Source of the DNA: an uncultured Muribaculaceae bacterium
Lineage (GTDB): Bacteria > Bacteroidota > Bacteroidia > Bacteroidales > Muribaculaceae
Assembly: GCA_910587425.1 (NCBI GenBank)
Contig: CAJUKU010000006.1
Coordinates: 1-64,000 of the forward strand
Direction of reading: 5' to 3'
DNA length: 64,000 bases
In this document: positions 16,888-25,523 of the stretch, in pieces
Position numbering within the stretch: the stretch's first letter is position 1
How the letters are laid out: every line of letters begins with the position of its first letter
Made by a program: the position numbers and the translations under genes
The notes under the pieces: model-generated
The model's database searches: none
Told to the model about the DNA's origin: nothing
Seen by the model: the letters and a program-made list of their open reading frames with translations, nothing else

Positions 16888-17748
16888 TCAGAGAATCGCG
16901 AACAGCAACGAATAGATGAACATGAGGACCGCGGTGATGCCGAGCAGCGGTGTCAGGCGGCGTCCCTTGAGGCGTGGCATGACAGCGGATACTGCGATTG
17001 CCGCAGTAAGATAAAAACCAGGAACGAGCATGCCGCATCCCTGCCACTGCGGCATGACAAGCAGTGTGGCTACGACAGCATTGGCGGCATAAAGCCACGG
17101 CATCGCGCGCGGACCGATGAGAACGGCAAGTGTGTGTTTGCCGACAGAGCGGTCGTCGGCAGCGTCGCGATAGTTGTTTATTATGAGCACATTGGCGCCC
17201 ATCAGCCCTATGGCGATGGAGCCGAGGAAGCATTCTGACGTCCACGCGCCGGATTGCAGCCATGCGGTGAAATTGACAGGGATCAGTCCGAAGAATATGA
17301 TTACGGCAACTTCCCCCAACCCGTGATGTGACAAGGGGTATGGACCGGTGCTGTAGGCGAGCACACCGAGTGCAATAGCTATCCCGACCAGTATGATCCA
17401 TGCCGGTCCGTAAAGGGTGAGGCAGAGTCCGGCTGCACATGCTGCGCCAAGGGTGGCTAATGTGGCGGTGAGCATAGCCCGCGGGGTGATGTCGCCCTCG
17501 GTGACTCCGCGGCGCGGACCTTCGCGCCCGGGGCGGTCAAGCCCGTTGCGGTAGTCGAAGTATTCGTTGGCGAAATTAGATGCTATCTGTGCGAGAAAAG
17601 CTACGGCAAAGCAGAGCGCTGCGGGTATAAGGCGGAATGATCCGCTATGGGCTGCATAGCCACAGCCGGCTATGACTCCGGCGAGCGATACGGGAAGGGT
17701 GCGCAGGCGCATCGCCTCTATCCAACATTTGAACTTAGAATCTGACAT
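16888..17748 (-). CDS. menA: 1,4-dihydroxy-2-naphthoate polyprenyltransferase
   Basis: 286 residues from the Met at 17748, with eight or nine membrane helices. UbiA-superfamily enzyme that attaches a polyprenyl chain to DHNA in menaquinone synthesis. Both Asp-rich prenyl-diphosphate motifs are present: NFANEYFDYRNGLDR and NNYRDAADDRSVGKHT. The RGVTEG segment between them is typical of MenA. The start is set one base after the stop of the upstream ATPase gene; longer frames to 17994 merely run antiparallel through that gene's end and lack family similarity. Third gene of the tsaC-ATPase-menA operon. Confidence 0.9.
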   Translation of the reverse strand: MSDSKFKCWIEAMRLRTLPVSLAGVIAGCGYAAHSGSFRLIPAALCFAVAFLAQIASNFANEYFDYRNGLDRPGREGPRRGVTEGDITPRAMLTATLATLGAACAAGLCLTLYGPAWIILVGIAIALGVLAYSTGPYPLSHHGLGEVAVIIFFGLIPVNFTAWLQSGAWTSECFLGSIAIGLMGANVLIINNYRDAADDRSVGKHTLAVLIGPRAMPWLYAANAVVATLLVMPQWQGCGMLVPGFYLTAAIAVSAVMPRLKGRRLTPLLGITAVLMFIYSLLFAIL

Positions 17749-17749
17749 C

Positions 17750-19360
17750 TCAGTTTCCCGGATTTGTGGTTTTTCGGTCAGCACGGCTGTCGTCTGCCTC
17801 AATGCCGAAGCAATGCTTGACGGCGCGACGGATGCGCGCGGCTTCGGAACCGTCCTGCTGCAGCAGGAGGATAATCTTGTGCACGTACTCCTCCTTGTTG
17901 CGGAGTCCGCACAGCGCCGCGACATTGCTGCCCGGCACCATTGATTTCTGATTGTAGACGCGGAGGACTGATGCATAGTCGCCGGTCTCGGCATACCGCC
18001 GAAACTCGCGGCAAAGACGCTCGTAAAGCGCGCGCGGCTTGATCTCGTCGATGAGCGAGAGCATGTGCTTTTCGAGCATGCCGATATTGGTGAAACGTCC
18101 GTCGATGCGGTACTCCACGGTGCGTTTCACCCGATGGCGTGTATGTAGTAGTGCCTGCTGCCGGAGGTCGTGGCTGAACTGCGATATTATGGCACGGCTG
18201 ACTTTTTCGAACACCCTCTGCTCGTCGCGGTGACAGCTACGTGCGACAGTGCGTATGACCTCTTCGAGCATCAGTATGTTTTCGATCTCGGCGACATCCG
18301 GCACCATGATCTTGCGTGCGCGAAGGTATTCTACCTCATGCTCGTCGCGCCGGTCGCGGTCGACGATCCCGTGAGAGTCGAGGTGATGGAATGCGGAGAG
18401 GTCGTTGAATGTGCGGGTTGCCTCGATAACTTTGTTGCAGCTGCCGAGCGACTTGACGGTGTATTCAGGGAACACGAGCGGATAGAGCTTTGCATCGATC
18501 GAATGGACGCCATCGCCCTCGATGAAGAGCACCGGCTTGCGCGATCCGATGATAGCCATGTAAAGCTCATCGGACATTCCTTCCTGGGCGGGGAGCAGCG
18601 CGTAGTCCCATGTCACGGTTGCAGCGTCATAGTCGCGGACCCAGATGACGGTGGCGTCGTTGAGCGACGAGGCAAATTCAAGATCGTGGGTGGTGTAGAT
18701 GAACGTGCAGTCGGGGCGCAGTGACTCAACGCAGTTCCAGAGCGATTGCATGACTGTGGGGTGAAAGAACATCTCGGGGCTGTCGACAAACACCACGCCG
18801 TCGGCAGGAGCGTAAAGCACTCCACCTATATAATATATGGCGGCACGCTCGCCATCGGATAGTTTGACAGCCGAGTAGCCGCGCTCGTCTATGCCGCGGC
18901 TGAAGAGCATCTTGCCGCTCTCGATCAGCACATTGTTGTCGGGGAAAAGGTTGCGCCATGCGCGGATCACCTTGTCGAGTTTCGTGGATCGCAGGCGTGC
19001 CTTAGGATTGCCGGTCTGTTCAAGTTTGTAGCTGAGGAGGTTGAGCATCTCGTCGTGCATGAGCAATGCGAGCAGCCGGTCGAGTCCGGTCTCTGCGGCG
19101 GGCCGTATCGCCGGGGCATTGCCACAGGCGGCTTCAAATGCGGCGTCGAGTGCCGTGGGGGTGTCGCCGCGCCGCTGTCCGTAAAGTGCCTCGAGTGCCG
19201 ACATGCGGAATGCGCGAGCGCCGACATCGTCGGCAAGGCGTGTGGTGAAGCGTGATTTTCCGGCTCCGTTGGCGCCGATAATCACAGCCTGGCGGCAATC
19301 GGCGGGGAGGGTCTCGCGGGTGCCGTCGGAGCGTTTGGGGAGTACAATTTCCTTGCTCAT
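17750..19360 (-). CDS. AAA ATPase with C-terminal DUF4435/TOPRIM-like domain
   Basis: 536 residues from the Met at 19360, which overlaps the tsaC stop by four bases. The N-terminal ABC-type ATPase has a P-loop IIGANGAGKSRF (Walker A at 29-36), a signature-like KLSDGERAAIYYI, Walker B GVVFVDSPEMFFHP and the H-loop YTTHDLEF. The C-terminal half has VLFIEGDGVHSIDAKLY and HGIVDRDRR, matching the DUF4435 / TOPRIM-like acidic motifs seen in OLD-type and anti-phage ATPases. Function unknown: it may act on nucleic acid. Lodging between two core metabolic genes argues for a housekeeping role, while the architecture recalls defence proteins. The longer start at 19447 is rejected because it lies antiparallel in tsaC. 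Confidence 0.75.
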   Translation of the reverse strand: MSKEIVLPKRSDGTRETLPADCRQAVIIGANGAGKSRFTTRLADDVGARAFRMSALEALYGQRRGDTPTALDAAFEAACGNAPAIRPAAETGLDRLLALLMHDEMLNLLSYKLEQTGNPKARLRSTKLDKVIRAWRNLFPDNNVLIESGKMLFSRGIDERGYSAVKLSDGERAAIYYIGGVLYAPADGVVFVDSPEMFFHPTVMQSLWNCVESLRPDCTFIYTTHDLEFASSLNDATVIWVRDYDAATVTWDYALLPAQEGMSDELYMAIIGSRKPVLFIEGDGVHSIDAKLYPLVFPEYTVKSLGSCNKVIEATRTFNDLSAFHHLDSHGIVDRDRRDEHEVEYLRARKIMVPDVAEIENILMLEEVIRTVARSCHRDEQRVFEKVSRAIISQFSHDLRQQALLHTRHRVKRTVEYRIDGRFTNIGMLEKHMLSLIDEIKPRALYERLCREFRRYAETGDYASVLRVYNQKSMVPGSNVAALCGLRNKEEYVHKIILLLQQDGSEAARIRRAVKHCFGIEADDSRADRKTTNPGN

Positions 19361-19971
19361 AAGTCGATGTCTGCTATGCCTTGGCGGATGATCTGCGGGT
19401 TGGCGCTGTCGGTAAGGTCGACGACTGTGGATTCGCCCGCTCCACACTCGCCGCCGTCGATCATGAGGTCGATGCGGTGTGTGTAGGCATCCTCGACCGT
19501 TTCGGGGTCGGAGGAGATGGAGGCGTCGTCGGGGTCGACAACGGCTGTCATGGAGAGAAGCGGGTTGCCGAGCTCTGCGGCAAGTCGGGTGGCTATGGGG
19601 CAGGAGGGTATGCGGATGCCGACAGTCTTCCTGCCTTTGAATACCTTGGGTAGGGTGGTGGCTGCGGGGAGAATGAATGTGACAGGTCCGGGAGTATAGT
19701 CGCGCATGAGTGAGAATGCGCGGTTGTCGATGCGGGCGTAGGCGCTAGCCTGCGACATGTCGGCGCACACTACCGAGAGTGTGTGCCTCTTCGGATCGAA
19801 ACCGCGCAGGGCGCAGAGACGCTCCACAGCCTGGTTGCTGAGCGCGTCGCACCCGATGGCATACAGTGAGTCGGTGGGATAGATGAGCGGCTGTCCGTCG
19901 CGGAGTGCCGCAACGGCTTGCTCGATGTGTCGCTCGTTGATGCTTGTAGGGTAGATGCGTAGCTTTTCCAT
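19357..19971 (-). CDS. tsaC: Threonylcarbamoyl-AMP synthase (Sua5/YrdC family)
   Basis: 204 residues. Makes threonylcarbamoyl-AMP from threonine, bicarbonate and ATP for the t6A37 modification of ANN-decoding tRNAs. Family marks are YPTDSLYAIGCDA (about 31-43), then FDPKRHTLSVVC, and GPVTFILPA with GIRIPSCP in the second half. Size suits the single-domain YrdC form. First gene of a three-gene operon, with a -7 box at 19994-20001. Its functional partner tsaB lies separately at 45117-45812. Confidence 0.92.
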   Translation of the reverse strand: MEKLRIYPTSINERHIEQAVAALRDGQPLIYPTDSLYAIGCDALSNQAVERLCALRGFDPKRHTLSVVCADMSQASAYARIDNRAFSLMRDYTPGPVTFILPAATTLPKVFKGRKTVGIRIPSCPIATRLAAELGNPLLSMTAVVDPDDASISSDPETVEDAYTHRIDLMIDGGECGAGESTVVDLTDSANPQIIRQGIADIDL

Positions 19972-19993
19972 TCTGTAGTTGTTCGTCGGATGG

Positions 19994-20001
19994 CAAATTT
20001 A
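19994..20001 (-). promoter_or_regulatory. -7 box of the tsaC operon
   Basis: Minus-strand TAAATTTG about 22 bases before the tsaC start. Confidence 0.5.
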
Positions 20002-20044
20002 GACAAAAACGGCTGGTTGTGCAAGCATTTGCACACATGTGCGG

Positions 20045-21676
20045 TCAGATTTCATGGATCTCCATGTAATCGATATCGGGCATCTTTGCTGTGGGGTTGT
20101 CAAGCCGTATGCTGTTGAAGCCTGCGGCAAGTGTGGCGTCGACGGTTGTGGTCTGTACTGTGTCGGCAGGGGCGCAGGTGACGGTCTGCAACGTCTGTCC
20201 GTCGACGGATATGCCGAATGATGCCGGGGCGTCGGTTTTCCAGGTTATTTTTATCCGGTAGCGTCCTGATGCGGGGACGTATACGTTGTCCCACAGGAGG
20301 TAATTGTCTTTATCGTTGCCGAGGTTGGCGGCTTTCATGCCGCCGCTGCATGTGGAGTCGGGGGTGTAGATGCCGCTGTGGGCGTGGATGGGGTTCATGA
20401 TCTCCTGATAGTTGCCGATGAAGGCGGTTTCGGCTTCGTAGATGTGGCGCATGAGGCGCTGTGACGCGTCGGCGACAAATATCTCTGTGCCGTGGGCGGG
20501 AACCTGCAGGGTGATGGAGTCGCTGAATGTGCCGGTGTCGGCATGGCGGAAAACGTCGCGGAGGCTCACTTCTCCACCGAGATCCACGTCGCGGAATCGG
20601 AGTGTGACGCTCCGGGCGCTGTCGGTGGGGTTGTAGACTGCTACACACCGGCGGGAGCCCTGGCGCTGTAGCACGTCTTTGGTGAGTATGTAGCAGCCGT
20701 TGTCGACCGCGGCTACGTATGCCTGCAAGTGGAGCGTGTCCTGATTGAGTGCGATAAGTTCTTTGTTTTTCAACAGTTCGAGTGTGGTGGGACGGATCTG
20801 CGTGAGGTCGCAGCCGATGAGGAGTGGCGACGACATGATGCACCAGAGTCCGAAGTGGGTGCGGTCTTCGGTGTCGGACATCGAGCGGCCGACCTCAAGC
20901 ATGTCCATGTCGTTGTAATGTCCGTCGCGGCAGTATGCGGAGAGGTAGAGGTTCTGGTTTACAATGTCTTTTATGGAGCGCCAGCGGTCTGTTATGTCGT
21001 GGGATATGCGCCATGAGAATGCTATGTCGCTCACCCATGTGCCGGGGTAGTCCCAGCGGCAGACGTTCATGCGCACGTCGTCGCGCCCGGTTGCTTTAAT
21101 AGCCTGGCTTATCGCAGCGTAACGCTCGCGTTCGTCAAGGTCGAGCCGGTCGTGGTTCTGACGTTCGTCGCCACCGCAGAAATCGACTTTGATGAAGTCA
21201 AACCCCATGTCGATGAAATAGAATGTGGCGTCCTGTGCGTCGTGACCGTAGAAGCCTACGCCGCGGGCTATGGTGTCGTTGTCGTAGTAGTTGCCGCAGG
21301 TGTTTCTGCCGGCGTCGCTGTAGATGCCGGCGCGCAGTCCGAGGGCATGGATGTGGTCGACGACCGGGCGGAGTCCGGCGGGAAATCGCTGCGGGTGTGT
21401 GAGCAGACGCCCTTCGCTGTCGCGTCCACCGAAGAAACCGTCGTCGATATTCACATGATTGTAGCCGGCGTCGCTGAGTCCGGTGCTGACCATGACGTCA
21501 GCCTGACGCATGATGAGGCTGTCGCTGATGTTGACGCGGTAGGTGTTCCAGGAGCTCCAGCCCATGGTGGGCGATTTGCTGCGGTCGATTTCAGCGGTTG
21601 ACGCTGCGGCTATGTCGGTGCTGTTTATGGTAATAGCCGTTGCGGTGGCTAATGCTGTTATGAGGTATTGTCTCAT
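20045..21676 (-). CDS. GH27 alpha-galactosidase with C-terminal binding domain
   Basis: 543 residues with an N-terminal signal peptide (about 1-25). The GH27 barrel starts MGWSSWNTY (38-46) and contains NIDDGFFGGRD, GIYSDAG and the nucleophile in FIKVDFCGG (Asp165). It also has YNDMDML, which carries the acid/base Asp (256 or 258). A beta-sandwich domain follows, then a C-terminal CBM35/CBM6-like module (about 415-543: IYEAETAFIG, YRIKITWKTDAP, IRLDN...DIDYMEI). It should remove terminal alpha-galactose from plant or host glycans in the periplasm or at the surface. It stands alone, without SusCD partners. Its leader carries a set of four direct repeats. Confidence 0.92.
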   Translation of the reverse strand: MRQYLITALATATAITINSTDIAAASTAEIDRSKSPTMGWSSWNTYRVNISDSLIMRQADVMVSTGLSDAGYNHVNIDDGFFGGRDSEGRLLTHPQRFPAGLRPVVDHIHALGLRAGIYSDAGRNTCGNYYDNDTIARGVGFYGHDAQDATFYFIDMGFDFIKVDFCGGDERQNHDRLDLDERERYAAISQAIKATGRDDVRMNVCRWDYPGTWVSDIAFSWRISHDITDRWRSIKDIVNQNLYLSAYCRDGHYNDMDMLEVGRSMSDTEDRTHFGLWCIMSSPLLIGCDLTQIRPTTLELLKNKELIALNQDTLHLQAYVAAVDNGCYILTKDVLQRQGSRRCVAVYNPTDSARSVTLRFRDVDLGGEVSLRDVFRHADTGTFSDSITLQVPAHGTEIFVADASQRLMRHIYEAETAFIGNYQEIMNPIHAHSGIYTPDSTCSGGMKAANLGNDKDNYLLWDNVYVPASGRYRIKITWKTDAPASFGISVDGQTLQTVTCAPADTVQTTTVDATLAAGFNSIRLDNPTAKMPDIDYMEIHEI

Positions 21677-21745
21677 GGTTTGTGGGGGTCTGATGGTTTG
21701 TGGTGGTAAGATTGTTTGTGGGGATCTGATAGTTTGTGGTGTCTG
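21669..21745 (-). repeat. Four direct repeats in the alpha-galactosidase leader
   Basis: Read on the minus strand, four units of about 18-20 bases share a CCACAAACnATCAGA-like core and run right up to the start codon, the ATG itself falling at the end of the last unit. They lie between the -7 box (21765-21772) and the coding start, so they would form the whole 5' leader of the mRNA. Confidence 0.55.
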
Positions 21746-21764
21746 ATAACGAGCCAGTGGTATG

Positions 21765-21772
21765 CAAATTTA
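21765..21772 (-). promoter_or_regulatory. -7 box of the alpha-galactosidase gene
   Basis: Minus-strand TAAATTTG, about 90 bases upstream of the start. No matching -33 element seen. Confidence 0.45.
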
Positions 21773-21966
21773 CGACAACTTTCCGGTTTGAATGATCTGT
21801 TGATCTTTAAAAATCACACCTGCTTGTGAGCTGCTTGTTTTTTGAAACTTTATGGGAGGCGTTGAAACATTTACAGACCGGTTAGTCCACGATTTCCTAC
21901 CAACGGGAATTATCTAATGTCCCATTTTTTAAGAGGTGGCATAGTCTTGAGGTTTGTGAAAAACAA

Positions 21967-21999
21967 CTGACGCACAACATATTGAATGTTGTGCGTCAG
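21967..21999 (-). terminator. Terminator of tRNA-Ser
   Basis: A 14-bp perfect stem (21967-21980 with 21986-21999; CTGACGCACAACAT and complement) followed on the minus strand by TTGTTTTT. It ends the tRNA transcript and shields the region beyond. Confidence 0.85.
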
Positions 22000-22010
22000 C
22001 GCGTTTTTTG

Positions 22011-22098
22011 CGGAGCGACCGAGATTCGAACTCGGGATACCCTTTTGGGGTATACACGCTTTCCAGGCGTGCCTCTTCAGCCACTCGAGCACCGCTCC
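22011..22098 (-). tRNA. tRNA-Ser(GGA)
   Basis: On the minus strand the 88-base gene begins GGAGCGG and closes with TCGCTCC plus discriminator G, giving a 7-bp acceptor stem with one G-U pair. The anticodon loop CTGGAAA gives anticodon GGA. The long variable arm (TATACCCCAAAAGGGTAT) is that of a class II serine tRNA, and the T arm has TTCGAAT. CCA is not encoded. It lies just past the 3' end of the polysaccharide operon. Confidence 0.95.
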
Positions 22099-22138
22099 TG
22101 ATTTGGCTTTAGTTAGCGTTGTTCTGTTTTTCGTGGTG

Positions 22139-22146
22139 CAAAGTTA
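22139..22146 (-). promoter_or_regulatory. -7 box of tRNA-Ser
   Basis: Minus-strand TAACTTTG, 40 bases upstream of the mature tRNA 5' end, so the tRNA has its own promoter after the polysaccharide operon. Confidence 0.55.
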
Positions 22147-22292
22147 GGCATTTTTTCTCACCAACCAAAAAATTGCCCGGTTTTTCAGTTTTGCAAGACC
22201 TTGAATGATTGTATTTGCAATCTACAATATTTGACTTTACCATCATTCTAACTTACGAAAAACAAATATATAAGCAACCTATTTTGTGGTTA

Positions 22293-23030
22293 TTAACGGA
22301 ATGATATCTTTGTGGTTATTGTGTCATATAGAAAAAGAATAGGGAATTCAATCAGAACATTATATAATCTCTTGAATAGTCCTTTCTCTTTATATAATCT
22401 ATAAAACGCTCTAAGATTTAGTTTATCAATCCAATCCGGGTAATACTTTATTTTAGATGATGTTTGGTGAAGAAATCCGCCACAAGTAAATACGGAACCT
22501 TGATACCCTAATGCTTTTAAGTCCACGGCAAATTTTTCTTGTAGTGGCGATCCCATTCCTACGATTACGAAGTTCGGATTTAATGCTATGATGTTTGTTA
22601 ATGATGTTTTTCTATCGGTTTCATTCTTGAAATATCCATTTCGATATCCTTGAATGTTTATTTTAGGGTATTCATCATTTATATTTTTTATTGTAGCATC
22701 TATATTTTGTTTATTTGAGCCAATAAAATAGATTGACTCATTATTATTCTTGCAATTTAATTTTTTGAATAAATCGATCGCTATTCCTGACATGTCAAAG
22801 CTAAGTCTTGGAATCTTGCGCCCCCATAAAATACGAATCCACCAACACATAGATATGCCATCGACAAAAATACTATCAAAGTTACTGTATAATTGAGGAT
22901 TTTTTCTGACGATGTGATAAGAGTAGGGATTTATACAGGTGTAGAGTTTACATGTATCTGTGGACATTAATTGCTCAGGATATTCCTTTCCGCTCGTTGT
23001 TATTCGTTTTATTAATGTGAGAATATTCAT
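22293..23030 (-). CDS. WecG/TagA/CpsF-family glycosyltransferase
   Basis: 245 residues, GT26 family. Conserved pieces are FVDGISMCWWIR (the catalytic Asp region, about 60-70), YFIGSNKQN, NPNFVIVGMGSPLQEKF and VFTCGGFLHQTS. Members add ManNAcA or ManNAc to a lipid-linked GlcNAc early in polymer synthesis. It is the last gene of the operon, 67 bases after the preceding transferase. The DNA is visibly AT-rich compared with the flanking chromosome. Confidence 0.85.
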   Translation of the reverse strand: MNILTLIKRITTSGKEYPEQLMSTDTCKLYTCINPYSYHIVRKNPQLYSNFDSIFVDGISMCWWIRILWGRKIPRLSFDMSGIAIDLFKKLNCKNNNESIYFIGSNKQNIDATIKNINDEYPKINIQGYRNGYFKNETDRKTSLTNIIALNPNFVIVGMGSPLQEKFAVDLKALGYQGSVFTCGGFLHQTSSKIKYYPDWIDKLNLRAFYRLYKEKGLFKRLYNVLIEFPILFLYDTITTKISFR

Positions 23031-23097
23031 ATTAATTATGTTTGTCCATATGTTTTGGATCCATGTTTTGGGTTCTAAATCAAGCCCATAGTTATTG

Positions 23098-24213
23098 TTA
23101 GGTACATAATCGATTATATAATTGGATTAATTCTTTTGCCTGATGACTGATCTCGAAATTATTTTGAACTAGATTGTATATGGCATCATAAGACTGTGTT
23201 TTACGGTTTCCATATTCTTCAATGATCTCAATAAATTTCTTTGCCCAATCATATGGCTTTGTGTCAAGTGACATAAAATGAATGAAATCGTTGGGAGCTG
23301 ATTCTTTTGTTATTTTGTCGGATACTAATGATGGAAGTCCTGCCGCTTGCCATTCAATCATTACATTTGGTAATCCTTCAAACCTAGATGGAAGAATCAT
23401 ACCGTCCATAGCTTGTAGATATTCATGTATGTTATCAACACACCCCATAAAATGTACATGATTAGCGATCCCTTTCTTTGAAACTAGATTTCTTATATTA
23501 TCAAAATTTTCACCATCTCCGAATAGGCATAGTCTTGCTTTATTATTGAAATTTAGAACGTTTTCAAAAACTTCAATAAGATATTCGTGATTCTTTTGAT
23601 AGTTGAATTTTCCGACATGTCCTATAATGATTTCATTATCAAGAAATCCAAATCGAGAACGTATTCTATTTCTAGTTTTAGTGTCATAGCAGAATTTATC
23701 AAGAGAAATTCCATTATGAAACACCATAAAGTCTTGTTTGCCATATAACCATCTCCCTGCATCATAGCTGCATGCTAATCGAGATGTGTTCAGGTATTTA
23801 AAAAAAGGTGTAAGAATTTTGTGTATAGTTACTCTGGAGCATGAGGTGTTGTGGCTATGTGTAATTCTGGCAGGAATGCCACATATTCGAGCGGCGATTA
23901 GCTCCAGTGTCATAAAGGCGCTACTACCATTAATATGAATGGCATTATACTTACCTTTAGATAATATGTTGGTTAATTCTTTTATGTATTTATAGGGGTT
24001 TTTAATCCTTTGGTTTACAGGTATGATTTTAAACCCTAGTTGGTCTATTTTGGTTAGCGCACTCTCTGAGCTGTTCTCAGTGATTCCCAAAAAGTCCATT
24101 TCTATATTATCGGTGCCGTTCTTTTTCCACTCTTTACATATTGATAGCCATGCAGAAGTTATTCCGTCTGTGGAAATCCCTCCAGTCAATACGTTAAGTA
24201 TTTTTATTGTCAT
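23098..24213 (-). CDS. Glycosyltransferase family 4
   Basis: 371 residues with GT-B architecture. The N-terminal acceptor half begins ILNVLTGGISTDGI. The C-terminal nucleotide-sugar half has IIGHVGKFNYQKNHEYLIEVF and MILPSRFEGLPNVMIEWQAAGLP, the family's EX7E motif region. Transfers one sugar to the lipid-linked repeat unit at the cytoplasmic face. It overlaps the polymerase gene by 20 bases. Confidence 0.88.
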   Translation of the reverse strand: MTIKILNVLTGGISTDGITSAWLSICKEWKKNGTDNIEMDFLGITENSSESALTKIDQLGFKIIPVNQRIKNPYKYIKELTNILSKGKYNAIHINGSSAFMTLELIAARICGIPARITHSHNTSCSRVTIHKILTPFFKYLNTSRLACSYDAGRWLYGKQDFMVFHNGISLDKFCYDTKTRNRIRSRFGFLDNEIIIGHVGKFNYQKNHEYLIEVFENVLNFNNKARLCLFGDGENFDNIRNLVSKKGIANHVHFMGCVDNIHEYLQAMDGMILPSRFEGLPNVMIEWQAAGLPSLVSDKITKESAPNDFIHFMSLDTKPYDWAKKFIEIIEEYGNRKTQSYDAIYNLVQNNFEISHQAKELIQLYNRLCT

Positions 24214-25483
24214 TATTATTACGGTATTGCAGGTTTCGCTTACCTTTCTCCGTGGAGTAGATATGCCATTGTAAACCTTGGATTAAGAAAAAGAATTGGG
24301 ATACTCGAATCTGGTCCGTTATTGGAGTACTCATGCCCATAATGAAGCTACATAGTATCCATATACAGTTAGCTTTTGAGAATTTACCAATGAAACCAGG
24401 ATGATTTTTACAGTAAAAGGCTATATAAAGACTAAATCCTATTAATGATAAATATAATGAGGTTCCCACTATTCCCCATGATGACAGATAATAACCTAAT
24501 TGTATTTCAATCGGTGCAGATACCGATTTCAATGGTCCACGTCCCCACAATGGATTCTCTTTGAAATTTGCCAACACTCTATCAAGTTGGCTGTTTCTTG
24601 TACTTAAAGAACCATCATCTCCAGTCCCAGAAAATGCAGCTAAAAGTTTTTCAATGTTTGCTATTATATCGTTGACGAGTGGTATATTTAATGATATTAG
24701 TATTATTACAGCTAAAACAGCAATAATAATAGCATAGCAAAAGTATTTAAAAGCTTTTATTGGAGTATGCTCTAATATGTTGTACAGGATTAAAGTACAA
24801 CAGACAGCGAGTAGACCCGATCTACTTCCGGTTAGTGCAATTAGTATTAATGAAATTGATACGAATAACTTCTTGTTAATATTGCAAAACAGCGAACATA
24901 ATAACGCGAATAATAATATATAGCAATAATTATAACAATAGGCAAACGTACCCGAAAAGCGCATATAATTGAATGTATGTCTGTCTAAATGTGTGTAAAG
25001 TTTAAGAATGACAGCACCAAGATTCGAAAACTTAACAATGTCAAATACAGCGCATGCTAATACTATGACTATAATGAAACGAATTTTGCCAAAAGATAAG
25101 GGATTACGGAATAATGCTGACCCAATATACAATGATAAAAAATATGATATAGGTCTATAAACATCTGTGAAATCGTTGAATGATAAACTCCCATTATCTA
25201 TAATAGAATTTATAGAAAGTGTTGCTGCATAAGATAATGTTATGAAAGAAAATAGAATTGCATACGGTCGTGGAAATTTTAAGTTTTCAATACTATTAGG
25301 AATTAGCAATAAGCCCGATATGAGCACTGCAAATGTGTAAAAAAGCTGTCCTAAGGAAATTGCAGAAGAACCTAAGATACCCCATAATGTCGGGAAAAAG
25401 AGTATAATGGCTACATATAACTTAAAGGAGTTGTATGAGATAGCGTATTTATTGTTATGACTTATGCAATTATTACAGATCAT
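24194..25483 (-). CDS. wzy: O-antigen polymerase/ligase-like membrane protein
   Basis: 429 residues, almost entirely hydrophobic with ten or more membrane helices and one large periplasmic loop holding NPLWGRGPLKS. This matches the Wzy_C/O-antigen ligase domain in which loop residues handle the lipid-linked donor. Presence with a Wzx flippase in one operon favours polymerase (joining repeat units in the periplasm) over ligase. Sequence alone cannot separate the two. Confidence 0.78.
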   Translation of the reverse strand: MICNNCISHNNKYAISYNSFKLYVAIILFFPTLWGILGSSAISLGQLFYTFAVLISGLLLIPNSIENLKFPRPYAILFSFITLSYAATLSINSIIDNGSLSFNDFTDVYRPISYFLSLYIGSALFRNPLSFGKIRFIIVIVLACAVFDIVKFSNLGAVILKLYTHLDRHTFNYMRFSGTFAYCYNYCYILLFALLCSLFCNINKKLFVSISLILIALTGSRSGLLAVCCTLILYNILEHTPIKAFKYFCYAIIIAVLAVIILISLNIPLVNDIIANIEKLLAAFSGTGDDGSLSTRNSQLDRVLANFKENPLWGRGPLKSVSAPIEIQLGYYLSSWGIVGTSLYLSLIGFSLYIAFYCKNHPGFIGKFSKANCIWILCSFIMGMSTPITDQIRVSQFFFLIQGLQWHIYSTEKGKRNLQYRNNNDNKNT

Positions 25484-25523
25484 GTAATAGTTGTATATGT
25501 TTCTTTTCCGGAACCGATAAAGG

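Noticed and set aside
17749..17994. N-terminal extension of menA
   Set aside because: It would overlap the ATPase gene end for 245 bases, and the added residues are Ser/Arg/Cys rich with no MenA similarity. The ATG at 17748 is adjacent to the upstream stop.
22011..22098. tRNA-Ser as an integration site of the polysaccharide region
   Set aside because: No integrase and no direct repeat of the tRNA 3' end found at the other side of the locus; the tRNA is intact with its own promoter and terminator.
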